Of a stretch of 64,000 nucleotides of DNA, positions 7,177-15,774 are shown in pieces (the stretch's first letter is position 1; every line of letters begins with the position of its first letter). The translations under genes and the position numbers were made by a program. The notes under the pieces are model-generated. The model was given only the letters and a program-made list of their open reading frames with translations. It searched no databases and was not told the origin of the DNA. Origin of the DNA: Helicobacter cappadocius (GTDB lineage: Bacteria; Campylobacterota; Campylobacteria; Campylobacterales; Helicobacteraceae); contig NZ_JAUYZK010000009.1 in NCBI RefSeq assembly GCF_030688855.1, positions 17,642-81,641 of the forward strand, in the 5' to 3' direction.

Positions 7177-9102
7177 ATGGCATTAGTAAGTTTATTAGGA
7201 GTTTGCAAACAATACGATTATAAGGTAATTTTAAAAGATATAAATTTTTCTATCACCAAGGGAGAGAAGATTGCTATCGTAGGTAAAAATGGGAGCGGGA
7301 AATCCACTCTTTTAAAAATCCTAACAAAAGAGATCGAACCTGATGAAGGCGAACGTATTTTTCAAAACAACATAAAAATCTTAAGTCTGCCTCAAAATCC
7401 TATTTTTGACCCTCTGATGAGCGTCAGAGATGTTTGTGAAGAAAGCTTAGCAGAACTCAGAGATGCCCATAAACGTCTTGAATTTTTAAACACTCAAGAA
7501 AGCACCAAAGATATGCTAGAAGAGCAAGGAGCAATCATAAGCTTTATAGAAGAGCATCACGGATGGGATATGGATAGCAAAGTAGATGAAATCCTGCAAA
7601 GATTTGATCTAGAAAATATCGCAGATAGATTGGCTAATACCTTAAGTGGAGGGGAACAAAAACGTCTTGCTCTATCTGTAATGCTTCTAAAAAGTGCTGA
7701 TATTTTGATATTAGATGAGCCAACCAATCATCTTGATGTGCAAATGGTTGAATTTCTTGAAGAAATGATTTCTTCTCTTACTTGTTCTGTTGTATTTATA
7801 AGCCACGATAGATACTTCATAGAAAGTCTTGCTCATAGAGTCGTAGAAATTGATGATGGGAAGCTTTTAAGCTTTCAAGGGGGTTATAGCAATTATCTAC
7901 AAAAAAAAGAAGAGATATTAAACACTCTTTCTAAAGAACACGAACATCTGCTTAAACTTTTAAAATCTGAGGAAGAATGGCTACATAGAGGAGTCCAGGG
8001 TAGAAGGAAACGCAATGAAGGTCGAAAAGCAAGAGTGCTAGAAATGCGAAAAAATGCCAAAGCAAATCCTTCTATTATCAAAAAAATGCGCCTTGAACTT
8101 CAAAGAGAACAAAAACATTTCAATAGAGATGAAGGAAAAAACACTAAAAAAATGCTCTTTGAATGCGAAAAAATCAATAAAAAAATTGCGGATAAAGTTC
8201 TTATTTCTGATTTAAGCTTAAGAATCTTACAGAGAGATAAAATTGCTATCGTAGGTAAAAATGGGAGCGGGAAATCCACTCTTTTAAAAATCTTTTTAAA
8301 TCAAATTTCTCAAGATAGTGGCATTATTAAACGAGGGGATATTACAATCGGATATTTTGATCAACAAAGAAAAATGTTAGATGAGGATAAAAACCTCTTA
8401 GAAACTTTTTGTCCTAACGGAGGAGATCATATTGAAGTAAAAGGGAAAAATATTCACGTTTTTGGGTATTTGAAAAACTTCTTATTTCCAAAAGAATTTT
8501 TAGACAAAAAAATATCCTATTTGAGTGGAGGAGAAAAAAATCGTGTTGCACTTGCATTGTTATTTGCAAAAAAATATGATTGTCTGATATTAGATGAACC
8601 TACCAATGATTTAGATATTGCAACCATCAATGTTCTTGAAGAATATCTACAAAATTTTGATGGAGCAGTCATTTTTGTAAGCCATGATAGATATTTTGTA
8701 GATAAAATTGCTCACAAACTTTTGGTTTTCAAGGGAAATGGAATATGTGAAGAAAGCTATATGCAATACACAGAATACTTGGATATTCAAAAAGAACTTG
8801 ATGAATATGATATTTTAGAACTTGATTTAAAAGACAACCAAAAAAATGAAAAAATCAAGAAAAATACGAAATTAAGCTATAAAGAAGCAATGGAATTAGA
8901 ATTTTTACCTAGTGAAATAGAGAAACTAGAAAAAATTATTAAGTCTTTAGAGTTAGAATTAGAAGATCCCAATATATATGAAAAAAAGGGAATTGCAACC
9001 ATCGCAAAAGAAATGCAAGAAACTCAAAAAGAACTTGAAAGTAAGCTAGAGAAATATTTCTTTTTGGAAGAAAAACATCATATCTTAACTCAAGGAAATT
9101 AG
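7177..9102 (+). CDS. ABC-F family ATPase (Uup/YheS-like)
   Basis: 641 residues with two complete ABC ATPase domains and no membrane segments, the form of cytoplasmic ABC-F proteins that act on ribosomes. Both domains carry Walker A GKNGSGKST, and both signature (LSGGEQKR, LSGGEKNR) and Walker B (LILDEPTNHLD, LILDEPTNDLD) motifs are intact. Between them, about residues 220-330, is the charged interdomain linker. The last 100 residues are rich in Glu and Lys and probably form the C-terminal coiled coil of Uup-type members. An upstream in-frame start (7132) lacks a ribosome site, while ACAGGG precedes ATG 7177. The two Walker A regions share 51 identical bases. The exact subtype is uncertain. 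Confidence 0.88.
   Translation: MALVSLLGVCKQYDYKVILKDINFSITKGEKIAIVGKNGSGKSTLLKILTKEIEPDEGERIFQNNIKILSLPQNPIFDPLMSVRDVCEESLAELRDAHKRLEFLNTQESTKDMLEEQGAIISFIEEHHGWDMDSKVDEILQRFDLENIADRLANTLSGGEQKRLALSVMLLKSADILILDEPTNHLDVQMVEFLEEMISSLTCSVVFISHDRYFIESLAHRVVEIDDGKLLSFQGGYSNYLQKKEEILNTLSKEHEHLLKLLKSEEEWLHRGVQGRRKRNEGRKARVLEMRKNAKANPSIIKKMRLELQREQKHFNRDEGKNTKKMLFECEKINKKIADKVLISDLSLRILQRDKIAIVGKNGSGKSTLLKIFLNQISQDSGIIKRGDITIGYFDQQRKMLDEDKNLLETFCPNGGDHIEVKGKNIHVFGYLKNFLFPKEFLDKKISYLSGGEKNRVALALLFAKKYDCLILDEPTNDLDIATINVLEEYLQNFDGAVIFVSHDRYFVDKIAHKLLVFKGNGICEESYMQYTEYLDIQKELDEYDILELDLKDNQKNEKIKKNTKLSYKEAMELEFLPSEIEKLEKIIKSLELELEDPNIYEKKGIATIAKEMQETQKELESKLEKYFFLEEKHHILTQGN
7270..7320 (+). repeat. 51-base direct repeat, copy 1 (first Walker A of ABC-F gene)
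   Basis: These 51 bases are identical, base for base, to 8242-8292. Both copies are in the same reading frame and encode IAIVGKNGSGKSTLLKI. Synonymous positions are conserved too, although flanking sequence of the two domains differs strongly, which points to gene conversion rather than protein constraint alone. Confidence 0.95.
8242..8292 (+). repeat. 51-base direct repeat, copy 2 (second Walker A of ABC-F gene)
   Basis: Partner of 7270-7320, 972 bases downstream. Recombination between the copies would remove exactly 324 codons and leave a single-domain ATPase in frame. Confidence 0.95.
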
Positions 9103-9214
9103 CCCAAAAAATACAAAATCATAAATATTGATTGTGTTTGTTTTATTGTTAAGGTAATTTTGATTATCATATGTTGATTTAGGTTGCAACAATAGGAATT
9201 TAAAAGGAGACAAG

Positions 9215-11776
9215 ATGCAAAAGTTTATTATTGATTACAAACAAGCTCAAGAAAATAGAGAAAAAGAAGGTATTCCACCCCTTCCTTTAAATGCAGACGA
9301 AGTAACAAATGTGATTGAAATACTCACAAATACAGCTTCAAGCAAAGAGGAGAAACTTTTTGTAAAAGAGTTATTAATCCATAGAGTAAGTCCAGGAGTA
9401 GATGAAGGTGCAAAAGTAAAGGCAGAATTTTTAGGAAAAATTTCAAAAGGCGAATTGAAATGTGATGAATTTTCAAGTCTTGAAGCTATAAAATATCTAG
9501 GCACAATGCTAGGTGGCTATAATGTAAAATATTTAGTAGAAGGAATTTCTCATGCAAATAAAGAGATCGCTCAAGAATCTGCAAATGCCTTGAAACATAC
9601 GCTACTTGTATATGACAGTTTTGATGAAGTTGCAAAACTAAGCAAAAACAATGATTTAGCAAAAGAAGTCATCCAATCTTGGGCAAATGCAGAGTGGTTT
9701 TTAAACAAACCAGCTTTAAATGAAATGATAGAAATGTGTGTGTTAAAAATTGATGGGGAAACAAATACTGATGATCTAAGCCCCGCAAGTGACGCATTTA
9801 CCAGAAGCGATATTCCGCTTCACGCTAAAGCAATGTTGAAAAATCGAATAGACAATTATGAAAAACGTCTCACAGATATCAAATCCAAAGGTATTCCAGT
9901 TGCATATGTTGGAGATGTTGTAGGAACAGGAAGCTCAAGAAAATCAGCCTGTAATTCGATTATGTGGCATTTTGGCAATGAAATTCCTTATGTGCCAAAT
10001 AAAAAAACAGGGGGGATTGTCATTGGCGGAGTCATCGCTCCAATATTTTTTAACACTTGTGAAGACAGCGGATCGTTACCTATTATTGCAGATGTAAAAG
10101 ATCTTAAAGAAGGCGATATTATCAAAATCTATCCTTACAAAGGAATAATCGAAAAAAATGGTTCTGTTGTGAGTAAATTCACTCTCACTCCAAATACTAT
10201 TGTAGATGAAATAAGAGCAGGAGGAAGGATACCGCTTATTATAGGAAGAGGTTTGACAAACAAAGCAAGAAAATTTCTAGGACTTGGCGAATCTGATATT
10301 TTTGCAAAACCAGAAATCCCCAAAGATACAGGAAAAGGTTTCACATTAGCACAAAAAATCGTGGGAAGAGCATGTGGGGTTGAGGGTGTCAGACCGGGAA
10401 CTTATTGTGAACCAATCGCAACAACTGTAGGAAGTCAAGACACTACAGGAGCAATGACTAGAGACGAAGTCAAAGAATTAGCGAGTTTGAATTTCAGTGC
10501 CGATTTTGTACTCCAAAGTTTCTGCCATACAGCTGCCTATCCAAAACCTGCCGACGTAAGCTTACAGGCAACTTTACCTAGTTTTATGACAACTAGAGGA
10601 GGAGTGGCTTTACGTCCAAAAGATGGGGTCATACATTCTTGGCTCAATCGCATGTGTCTTCCTGATACACTAGGAACAGGAGGAGATAGCCATACAAGAT
10701 TTCCCATAGGGGTCAGTTTTCCTGCTGGTAGCGGACTTGTTGCTTTTGCAGCGGTAACAGGCTCTATGCCGCTAAATATGCCAGAGTCCGTACTAGTCCG
10801 TTTCAAGGGCAAACTCAATCCGGGCATTACTCTTAGAGATTTGGTAAATGCGATACCCTATTACGCAATAAAACAAGGTTTGATGACGGTAGAAAAAAAG
10901 GGTAAAAAAAATATTTTCAATGGTAGAATATTGGAAATTGAAGGTCTAGAAGATATTAAAGTGGAACAAGCTTTTGAACTCAGCGATGCAAGTGCTGAAA
11001 GAAGTGCTGCTGCTTGTAGTATTTTATTAAATAAAGAGCCTATCATTGAATATCTTAAATCCAACATTGAGCTAATTGAAAAAATGATCGAAAATGGGTA
11101 TGAAAATGCCACTACATTGAAACGTAGAGCTGATAAAATGCGCGAGTGGATAAAAAATCCTACCTTGCTTCAACCTGACAAAGATGCTGAATATGCAGCG
11201 ATTATTGAAATTGATTTAGCAGATGTAAAAGAACCTATTTTGGCATGTCCAAACGATCCAGATGATGTTGCTACACTCACTGAAATTTTGAGCAACTCTA
11301 AAAGACCTCATCATATCGATGAAGTATTTGTCGGTAGTTGTATGACAAATATCGGTCATTTTAGAGCCTTTGGAGAGATCGTAAAAGGTGCAGGACAATC
11401 TCCAACACGCGTCTGGATTGCACCTCCTACAAAAATGGATGAAAAACAACTTAGCAAAGAGGGTTATCTCTCAGTATTTGGTGCTGCAGGAGCGAGAGTA
11501 GAAATACCCGGATGTAGCCTATGCATGGGAAATCAAGCTAGAGTAAAAGACAACGCGGTTGTATTTTCAACTTCTACGAGAAATTTTGACAATCGTATGG
11601 GTAAGGGTGCTCAAGTATATTTGGGAAGTGCAGAACTTGGGGCTGTATGTGCATTACTTGGAAGACTTCCTAGCAAAGAAGAATATATGCAATTAGTCCC
11701 AGAAAAACTAGGTGGTAAAAAAGAAAATATCTATAAGTATTTAAATTTCAATTTGATGGAAAATTTCAGCTTATAG
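9215..11776 (+). CDS. acnB: aconitate hydratase B
   Basis: 853 residues, the normal length of AcnB. It isomerises citrate to isocitrate in the TCA cycle using a 4Fe-4S cluster. Helical HEAT-like N-terminal domain occupies about residues 1-160, followed by the swivel domain ([16 protein letters not shown]) and the catalytic domains; [12 protein letters not shown] and [12 protein letters not shown] supply the cluster cysteines. A strong AAAAGGAG site precedes ATG 9215. Its gene is the standalone aconitase of H. pylori too. The upstream gap (9103-9214) is AT-rich with a GATTATCATATG stretch that might be part of a promoter, and a terminator follows the gene. Confidence 0.97.
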   Translation: MQKFIIDYKQAQENREKEGIPPLPLNADEVTNVIEILTNTASSKEEKLFVKELLIHRVSPGVDEGAKVKAEFLGKISKGELKCDEFSSLEAIKYLGTMLGGYNVKYLVEGISHANKEIAQESANALKHTLLVYDSFDEVAKLSKNNDLAKEVIQSWANAEWFLNKPALNEMIEMCVLKIDGETNTDDLSPASDAFTRSDIPLHAKAMLKNRIDNYEKRLTDIKSKGIPVAYVGDVVGTGSSRKSACNSIMWHFGNEIPYVPNKKTGGIVIGGVIAPIFFNTCEDSGSLPIIADVKDLKEGDIIKIYPYKGIIEKNGSVVSKFTLTPNTIVDEIRAGGRIPLIIGRGLTNKARKFLGLGESDIFAKPEIPKDTGKGFTLAQKIVGRACGVEGVRPGTYCEPIATTVGSQDTTGAMTRDEVKELASLNFSADFVLQSFCHTAAYPKPADVSLQATLPSFMTTRGGVALRPKDGVIHSWLNRMCLPDTLGTGGDSHTRFPIGVSFPAGSGLVAFAAVTGSMPLNMPESVLVRFKGKLNPGITLRDLVNAIPYYAIKQGLMTVEKKGKKNIFNGRILEIEGLEDIKVEQAFELSDASAERSAAACSILLNKEPIIEYLKSNIELIEKMIENGYENATTLKRRADKMREWIKNPTLLQPDKDAEYAAIIEIDLADVKEPILACPNDPDDVATLTEILSNSKRPHHIDEVFVGSCMTNIGHFRAFGEIVKGAGQSPTRVWIAPPTKMDEKQLSKEGYLSVFGAAGARVEIPGCSLCMGNQARVKDNAVVFSTSTRNFDNRMGKGAQVYLGSAELGAVCALLGRLPSKEEYMQLVPEKLGGKKENIYKYLNFNLMENFSL

Positions 11777-11808
11777 TAGGTGTTGCCAAGAAAATAAAAA
11801 ATAGGAGT

Positions 11809-11843
11809 ATATCTTAGAAAAACATGCTTTCTAAGATATTTTT
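11809..11843 (+). terminator. intrinsic terminator after acnB
   Basis: A 12-base perfect inverted repeat (11809-11820 and 11828-11839, arms ATATCTTAGAAA / TTTCTAAGATAT) encloses a seven-base loop and runs into a T tract (11839-11843). The stem is AT-rich, but position and form fit termination of the acnB transcript. Confidence 0.65.
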
Positions 11844-11892
11844 CTCCTCTTCAATTTAAAATCGTAAATCTTCTAAATAGAAGGGGGAAGAT

Positions 11893-12558
11893 TTGATTGA
11901 AAAACTAAAATTGCTATCTTTATTTGTCGATATAGACGATAATACACTGGGGAAAATTTGCGATTTTAGCAAAATTAAAACCTATGAAAAAGATTTTGTT
12001 TTATTCTATGAGGGACAGGTTATCGATAACCTTTTATTTTTACTCAATGGATCTGTAGATATTTATAAATTTGATCGCTTTGGTAATAAAAAATACCTTT
12101 ATAATATTGACTCTATGCAAGAAAATCAAGACAATCTTTTGCTCATAAATCATATCGATTTTCGAGAGATTAAGACATTTGGCAATGCTTGTATTTATGA
12201 AAAAAGCGACATTTTGAATATAGATTGCAAAAAACTCATCCACCTTGCAAGGCAAAACACAAATTTATTTTCTAATCTATGCAGACAAATCATTTTAAAA
12301 AATCAAAAACTAGATGAAGTTATCAATCGTGATATTATTTTTGATGCTATCGCTAAATTAGCATATACATTGGACAAAAATCTTTATCGCTTCAATTTGA
12401 TGCAACGTCAAGAAATTGCTTATCGGCTCAATATTCAACCCGAGACGCTCTCAAGAATTTTGAAAAAACTCAAGCAAGATCGCATTATAGAATCCGATGA
12501 AAATAGCGAAATCAAGGTAATAGACAAAAAGAGTCTGCAAGAAATTTATAAAATTTGA
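11893..12558 (+). CDS. Crp/Fnr-family transcription regulator
   Basis: 221 residues from a TTG start, chosen because AGGGGGAAG (11882-11890) lies at the right distance and no better ATG exists. Residues 10-120 match a cyclic-nucleotide-type sensor barrel (FYEGQVIDNLLFLLNGSVDIYK). Residues about 165-210 form a winged helix-turn-helix (RQEIAYRLNIQPETLSRILKKL). The four cysteines are scattered (C23 and three others) and do not form the N-terminal FNR iron-sulfur set. The membrane sensor gene starts 12 bases after its stop. Similar Crp/Fnr regulators (NssA/B/C in Wolinella, NssR in Campylobacter) control nitrate and nitric-oxide responses; a like role is inferred from the neighbour. Confidence 0.83.
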   Translation: MIEKLKLLSLFVDIDDNTLGKICDFSKIKTYEKDFVLFYEGQVIDNLLFLLNGSVDIYKFDRFGNKKYLYNIDSMQENQDNLLLINHIDFREIKTFGNACIYEKSDILNIDCKKLIHLARQNTNLFSNLCRQIILKNQKLDEVINRDIIFDAIAKLAYTLDKNLYRFNLMQRQEIAYRLNIQPETLSRILKKLKQDRIIESDENSEIKVIDKKSLQEIYKI

Positions 12559-12570
12559 ACAGGAATACAA

Positions 12571-13947
12571 ATGAACTTTACTTTTAAAAATCCCATATCT
12601 TCAAGGTTATCAGCAATCGTGGGAATTACCTTTGTGGTAGTTCTTATTGTGATGATTTTAAATATCTATTTAAATAAAGCCAATATTTCACTTACTAGAG
12701 TTTTGAGTAATCTTAGCCTTCAAATCAATCTAACCCAATCAATCACCAAAGATATATTTTTAGGAAACTATCAAAACACCAATGATTTTGAAACTCTCAA
12801 TCAAAAATCTAGTGATTTTGAAGAAAAATTTAACACTCTTTATTACCAAGATAGAACTTACAAAATGTTTTGGTTAGACGAAAAATATATCAAAAAAATA
12901 CTCGAACAAATGCAGGAGCAACTGCAAAAATTTAATAGCAATGTAAGAACTTATGAATTTGCAAGAAAAAATCTATACAAAAATAGAAATTTTTTATACT
13001 CAAACAATGAAAAGCTCTTAGATATAAGTGATGATGTTGTTAAAAAAATGATCGGGGCAAAAATAAGCCAGGAAGAGATAAACGAAGCAGGCAAACAAAG
13101 AACGCTTAGCCAAAAAATTCCCTATCAACTTACTTTATATACAATCAAAAATCAAAAAGATGCTTATGAAGAATTTTTGAAATCTTTTGAAAAATATAAT
13201 TCTACTATCCTTGGTTTTTATACTAACCCTACTTATAAAGGTAACAAAGAACTCCTCAAAGCTATCAAATTTAATTATGACTTTTGGCAAAAATATGCCT
13301 TTAATGTGCGAGAAATCATAGCCAACCATAACATCTTATCTGATTCTTTATCTGAAATTAATGACAATGGGATACTCCTAACACAAAATCTAAAAAAACT
13401 TTATAGTATTTATGACAAGACGCTCAGTCAAACTGAATATCTATTCAATATCTTTCAATATATAGCTACAATGATTGTTTTATTTGTAATTTTTGGCTTG
13501 ATATTCACGACGATTTGGACAAAAAAGCAAATTACAAACTTCCTAAAGTATTCAAAAAATCTAAATGAAAATAGCCTAATAAATCTTCCAATACGAGAAG
13601 ATACAGAACTTGCTCAAGCAAGTAGAAATATCAATGACTTTATCAGTCGCATTCAAAAAACAAAAGAAAGCTCTATCTTGGCAAAAAAAATCGGAGAACA
13701 AATCCATAATGACATAATGGAAATCAACTCAGATATCAAAGAGTATTTAGATGAAAAAAAATTTAGCCAAGAGGATAGAGAAAAAATTCGAAAAGAAATT
13801 GGGATAAGTGAATATATAGCGATTCAATCTAGCGATGAACTCATCAATATCGCTAAAAAGCTCGACAAGCTAAGTGATTCTATCGACAAATCTATTGATA
13901 TCTATACAAATTGTCTCACTTGCAAAAAAAATAGTGAATTATTTTAA
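12571..13947 (+). CDS. membrane sensor with PilJ/NarX-type periplasmic domain and HAMP-like segment, no output domain
   Basis: 458 residues. A membrane helix at about 12-33 and a second at about 295-317 frame a roughly 260-residue periplasmic helical domain. It contains INEAGKQRTLSQKI, close to the P-box of PilJ-type and NarX/NarQ nitrate sensors (AGxQRxLSQ), and a degenerate earlier copy near residue 60. After the second helix come a short HAMP-like segment (SLINLPIREDTELAQASRNIN) and a long helical tail. The protein ends in CLTCKKNSELF with a CxxC pair. No histidine kinase, cyclase or chemotaxis signalling domain is present. AGGA precedes ATG 12571. It is almost surely co-transcribed with the upstream Crp/Fnr gene; how it would signal is unknown. 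Confidence 0.75.
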   Translation: MNFTFKNPISSRLSAIVGITFVVVLIVMILNIYLNKANISLTRVLSNLSLQINLTQSITKDIFLGNYQNTNDFETLNQKSSDFEEKFNTLYYQDRTYKMFWLDEKYIKKILEQMQEQLQKFNSNVRTYEFARKNLYKNRNFLYSNNEKLLDISDDVVKKMIGAKISQEEINEAGKQRTLSQKIPYQLTLYTIKNQKDAYEEFLKSFEKYNSTILGFYTNPTYKGNKELLKAIKFNYDFWQKYAFNVREIIANHNILSDSLSEINDNGILLTQNLKKLYSIYDKTLSQTEYLFNIFQYIATMIVLFVIFGLIFTTIWTKKQITNFLKYSKNLNENSLINLPIREDTELAQASRNINDFISRIQKTKESSILAKKIGEQIHNDIMEINSDIKEYLDEKKFSQEDREKIRKEIGISEYIAIQSSDELINIAKKLDKLSDSIDKSIDIYTNCLTCKKNSELF

Positions 13948-13984
13948 ATGTCAAATAAAAAGCAAAGTTCAAGGCATTTTCTAA

Positions 13985-13990
13985 TATAAT
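13985..13990 (+). promoter_or_regulatory. candidate -10 element upstream of sppA
   Basis: TATAAT in CTAATATAATCAC, 48 bases before ATG 14038, after the stop of the sensor gene. Without a -35, as usual for Helicobacter promoters. It suggests that sppA-purU is transcribed apart from the sensor pair. Confidence 0.5.
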
Positions 13991-14037
13991 CACGAAATAT
14001 AGTGTGTAATTTTGATACTCTGAATTAAAGGAAATTA

Positions 14038-14904
14038 ATGATAAAAAAAATTTTTAATCTTATTGTCGTGCCATTAGATTTTATTACAAAATATTTCAAA
14101 GCAATGGTATTTTTATTGATTGTTGTTATTTTAATAATATCAGTAATACCTAATTCTTCAAGCATTAATTCCCCCAATCTTGCAAAAATTTATTTGCAAG
14201 GTCCCATTATTGATAGCGAAGGAATCAGGACTCAAATTGATAAAATTTTAGCTACTCCTAGCATTAAAGGAGTTCTTCTTATCATCAACTCACCTGGTGG
14301 AGCTGTGAGTGCAAGTGTAGAAATTAGCGATATGATAGCTGATCTCAAACAAAAAATGCCTGTAATAGCATACGTACAAGGAGCTATGGCAAGTGGAAGT
14401 TACTATGCAGGAATGTATGCAGATAAAATCTATGCAAACAGAGGGGCTTTGATAGGCTCTATCGGAGTGATTTTTGATGGAGCTAACATCTCAGAACTCG
14501 CCAATAAGCTAGGTATTCAAGAACAAGTTATAGCCGCTGGAGAATACAAAGAAATAGGCACTTTTATGCGAAAATGGACTCCGCAAGAAAAAGATTTTCT
14601 TCAGAAACTCATTAATGAAGAATATGAAATGTTTCTATCTGATGTAGCTGATGCTAGGGGACTTGATATAAAATCATCTAAAGAGTATGCTGAAGGAAAG
14701 GTATTTAGTGCAAAAAAAGCTCTCAAGCTAGGGCTTATTGATACTATTGGAACGCAAAATCAAGCCATAGAAATGCTTAAAACTCTCTCTGAAGTCCAAC
14801 ATCCCATTTGGTTAAAAAGAGATAAGTTTGATGCCTACTTAGATAAAATCATCAAAACTAGCACACGAGTGATGTTGAATGCCTTTACCTACACTCTTAG
14901 ATAA
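14038..14904 (+). CDS. sppA: signal peptide peptidase / protease IV
   Basis: 288 residues, the short single-unit form as in Gram-positives and H. pylori. A membrane anchor covers about residues 21-37 and the remainder faces the periplasm. INSPGGAVSAS is the family oxyanion-site segment. The catalytic serine is S119 in GAMASGSYY and the general-base lysine K171 in GEYKEIG, giving the Ser-Lys dyad. The enzyme degrades signal peptides left in the membrane. It is followed after 11 bases by purU, the same pair as in H. pylori (HP1435-HP1434). Confidence 0.94.
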   Translation: MIKKIFNLIVVPLDFITKYFKAMVFLLIVVILIISVIPNSSSINSPNLAKIYLQGPIIDSEGIRTQIDKILATPSIKGVLLIINSPGGAVSASVEISDMIADLKQKMPVIAYVQGAMASGSYYAGMYADKIYANRGALIGSIGVIFDGANISELANKLGIQEQVIAAGEYKEIGTFMRKWTPQEKDFLQKLINEEYEMFLSDVADARGLDIKSSKEYAEGKVFSAKKALKLGLIDTIGTQNQAIEMLKTLSEVQHPIWLKRDKFDAYLDKIIKTSTRVMLNAFTYTLR

Positions 14905-14915
14905 AAAGGGATTGA

Positions 14916-15746
14916 ATGAAACATACCATATTGATAACCTGTCCAGATATGCAAGGACTCGTCTTTAATATTTCTTCTATCCTTCTTAAACATGGCCTCA
15001 ATATAGAACGAAATGACGAATTTGTAGATAAACCAAGCAATCAGTTTTTTATGCGTACTGTGGTAAATGGAAACACCAATGCCGCTGTATTAAAAGAAAA
15101 TCTTTGTACTTGTTTGCCATCAGAGGCACAAATCAATGTAATAGAGGAAAAAAAGAAATCTATCATCATTCTTTGCACTAAAGAAAATCATTGCTTAGGA
15201 GATCTCTTATTGCGTTATGATAGCGGGGAACTTGATGTGAATATTGAAGCTGTCATTAGTAATCACTCAAACCTCCAAAATCTTGTAGGAAAATTTGGGA
15301 TTGATTTTTTTCACATCAGCACTGAGGGAATTTCACGAGAAGAACACGAAAAACTTGTGTTAGAAAAATGTGATGAATTCAATGTGGATTTTTTAGCCTT
15401 AGCTAAATATATGCGAATACTATCTCCAAATTTTGTGGAAAAATACAAAAATAAAATCATCAATATTCACCACAGTTTTCTACCTGCATTTATTGGTGCA
15501 AATCCATATAAACAAGCGTATGAAAGAGGAGTAAAAATTATTGGTGCAACGGCTCATTTTGTAAATAATCATCTTGATGAAGGTCCTATTATTACTCAAG
15601 ATATTACGAAAATTGACCATACCTACAGTTGGCAAGATATGCAAAAAGCAGGTAGAGATGTTGAAAAAGTCGTCTTCGCTAGAGCAATTGAGCTTGTACT
15701 GAATGACAGGGTTTTTATACACGGAAATAAAACTGTTGTTTTTTAA
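14916..15746 (+). CDS. purU: formyltetrahydrofolate deformylase
   Basis: 276 residues. The N-terminal 80 residues form an ACT domain (ILITCPDMQGLVFNISSILL), the rest a formyltransferase-like hydrolase domain with NIHHSFLPAFIGANPYKQA and GATAHFVNNHLDEGPI, typical of PurU. It releases formate from 10-formyl-THF, balancing one-carbon pools and, in some bacteria, feeding formate to purine synthesis. It ends convergently with dxs, 28 bases apart. Confidence 0.95.
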   Translation: MKHTILITCPDMQGLVFNISSILLKHGLNIERNDEFVDKPSNQFFMRTVVNGNTNAAVLKENLCTCLPSEAQINVIEEKKKSIIILCTKENHCLGDLLLRYDSGELDVNIEAVISNHSNLQNLVGKFGIDFFHISTEGISREEHEKLVLEKCDEFNVDFLALAKYMRILSPNFVEKYKNKIINIHHSFLPAFIGANPYKQAYERGVKIIGATAHFVNNHLDEGPIITQDITKIDHTYSWQDMQKAGRDVEKVVFARAIELVLNDRVFIHGNKTVVF

Positions 15747-15774
15747 CCCCTGTTTGATTTCTCTTTTAGATTTT

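Noticed and set aside
9160..9185. Possible Fur box before acnB (GATTATCATATG)
   Set aside because: Only a part of the Fur consensus matches, and such strings are common in AT-rich DNA.
10537..10827. Antisense open frame inside acnB
   Set aside because: It is the mirror of a conserved aconitase segment and has no ribosome site.
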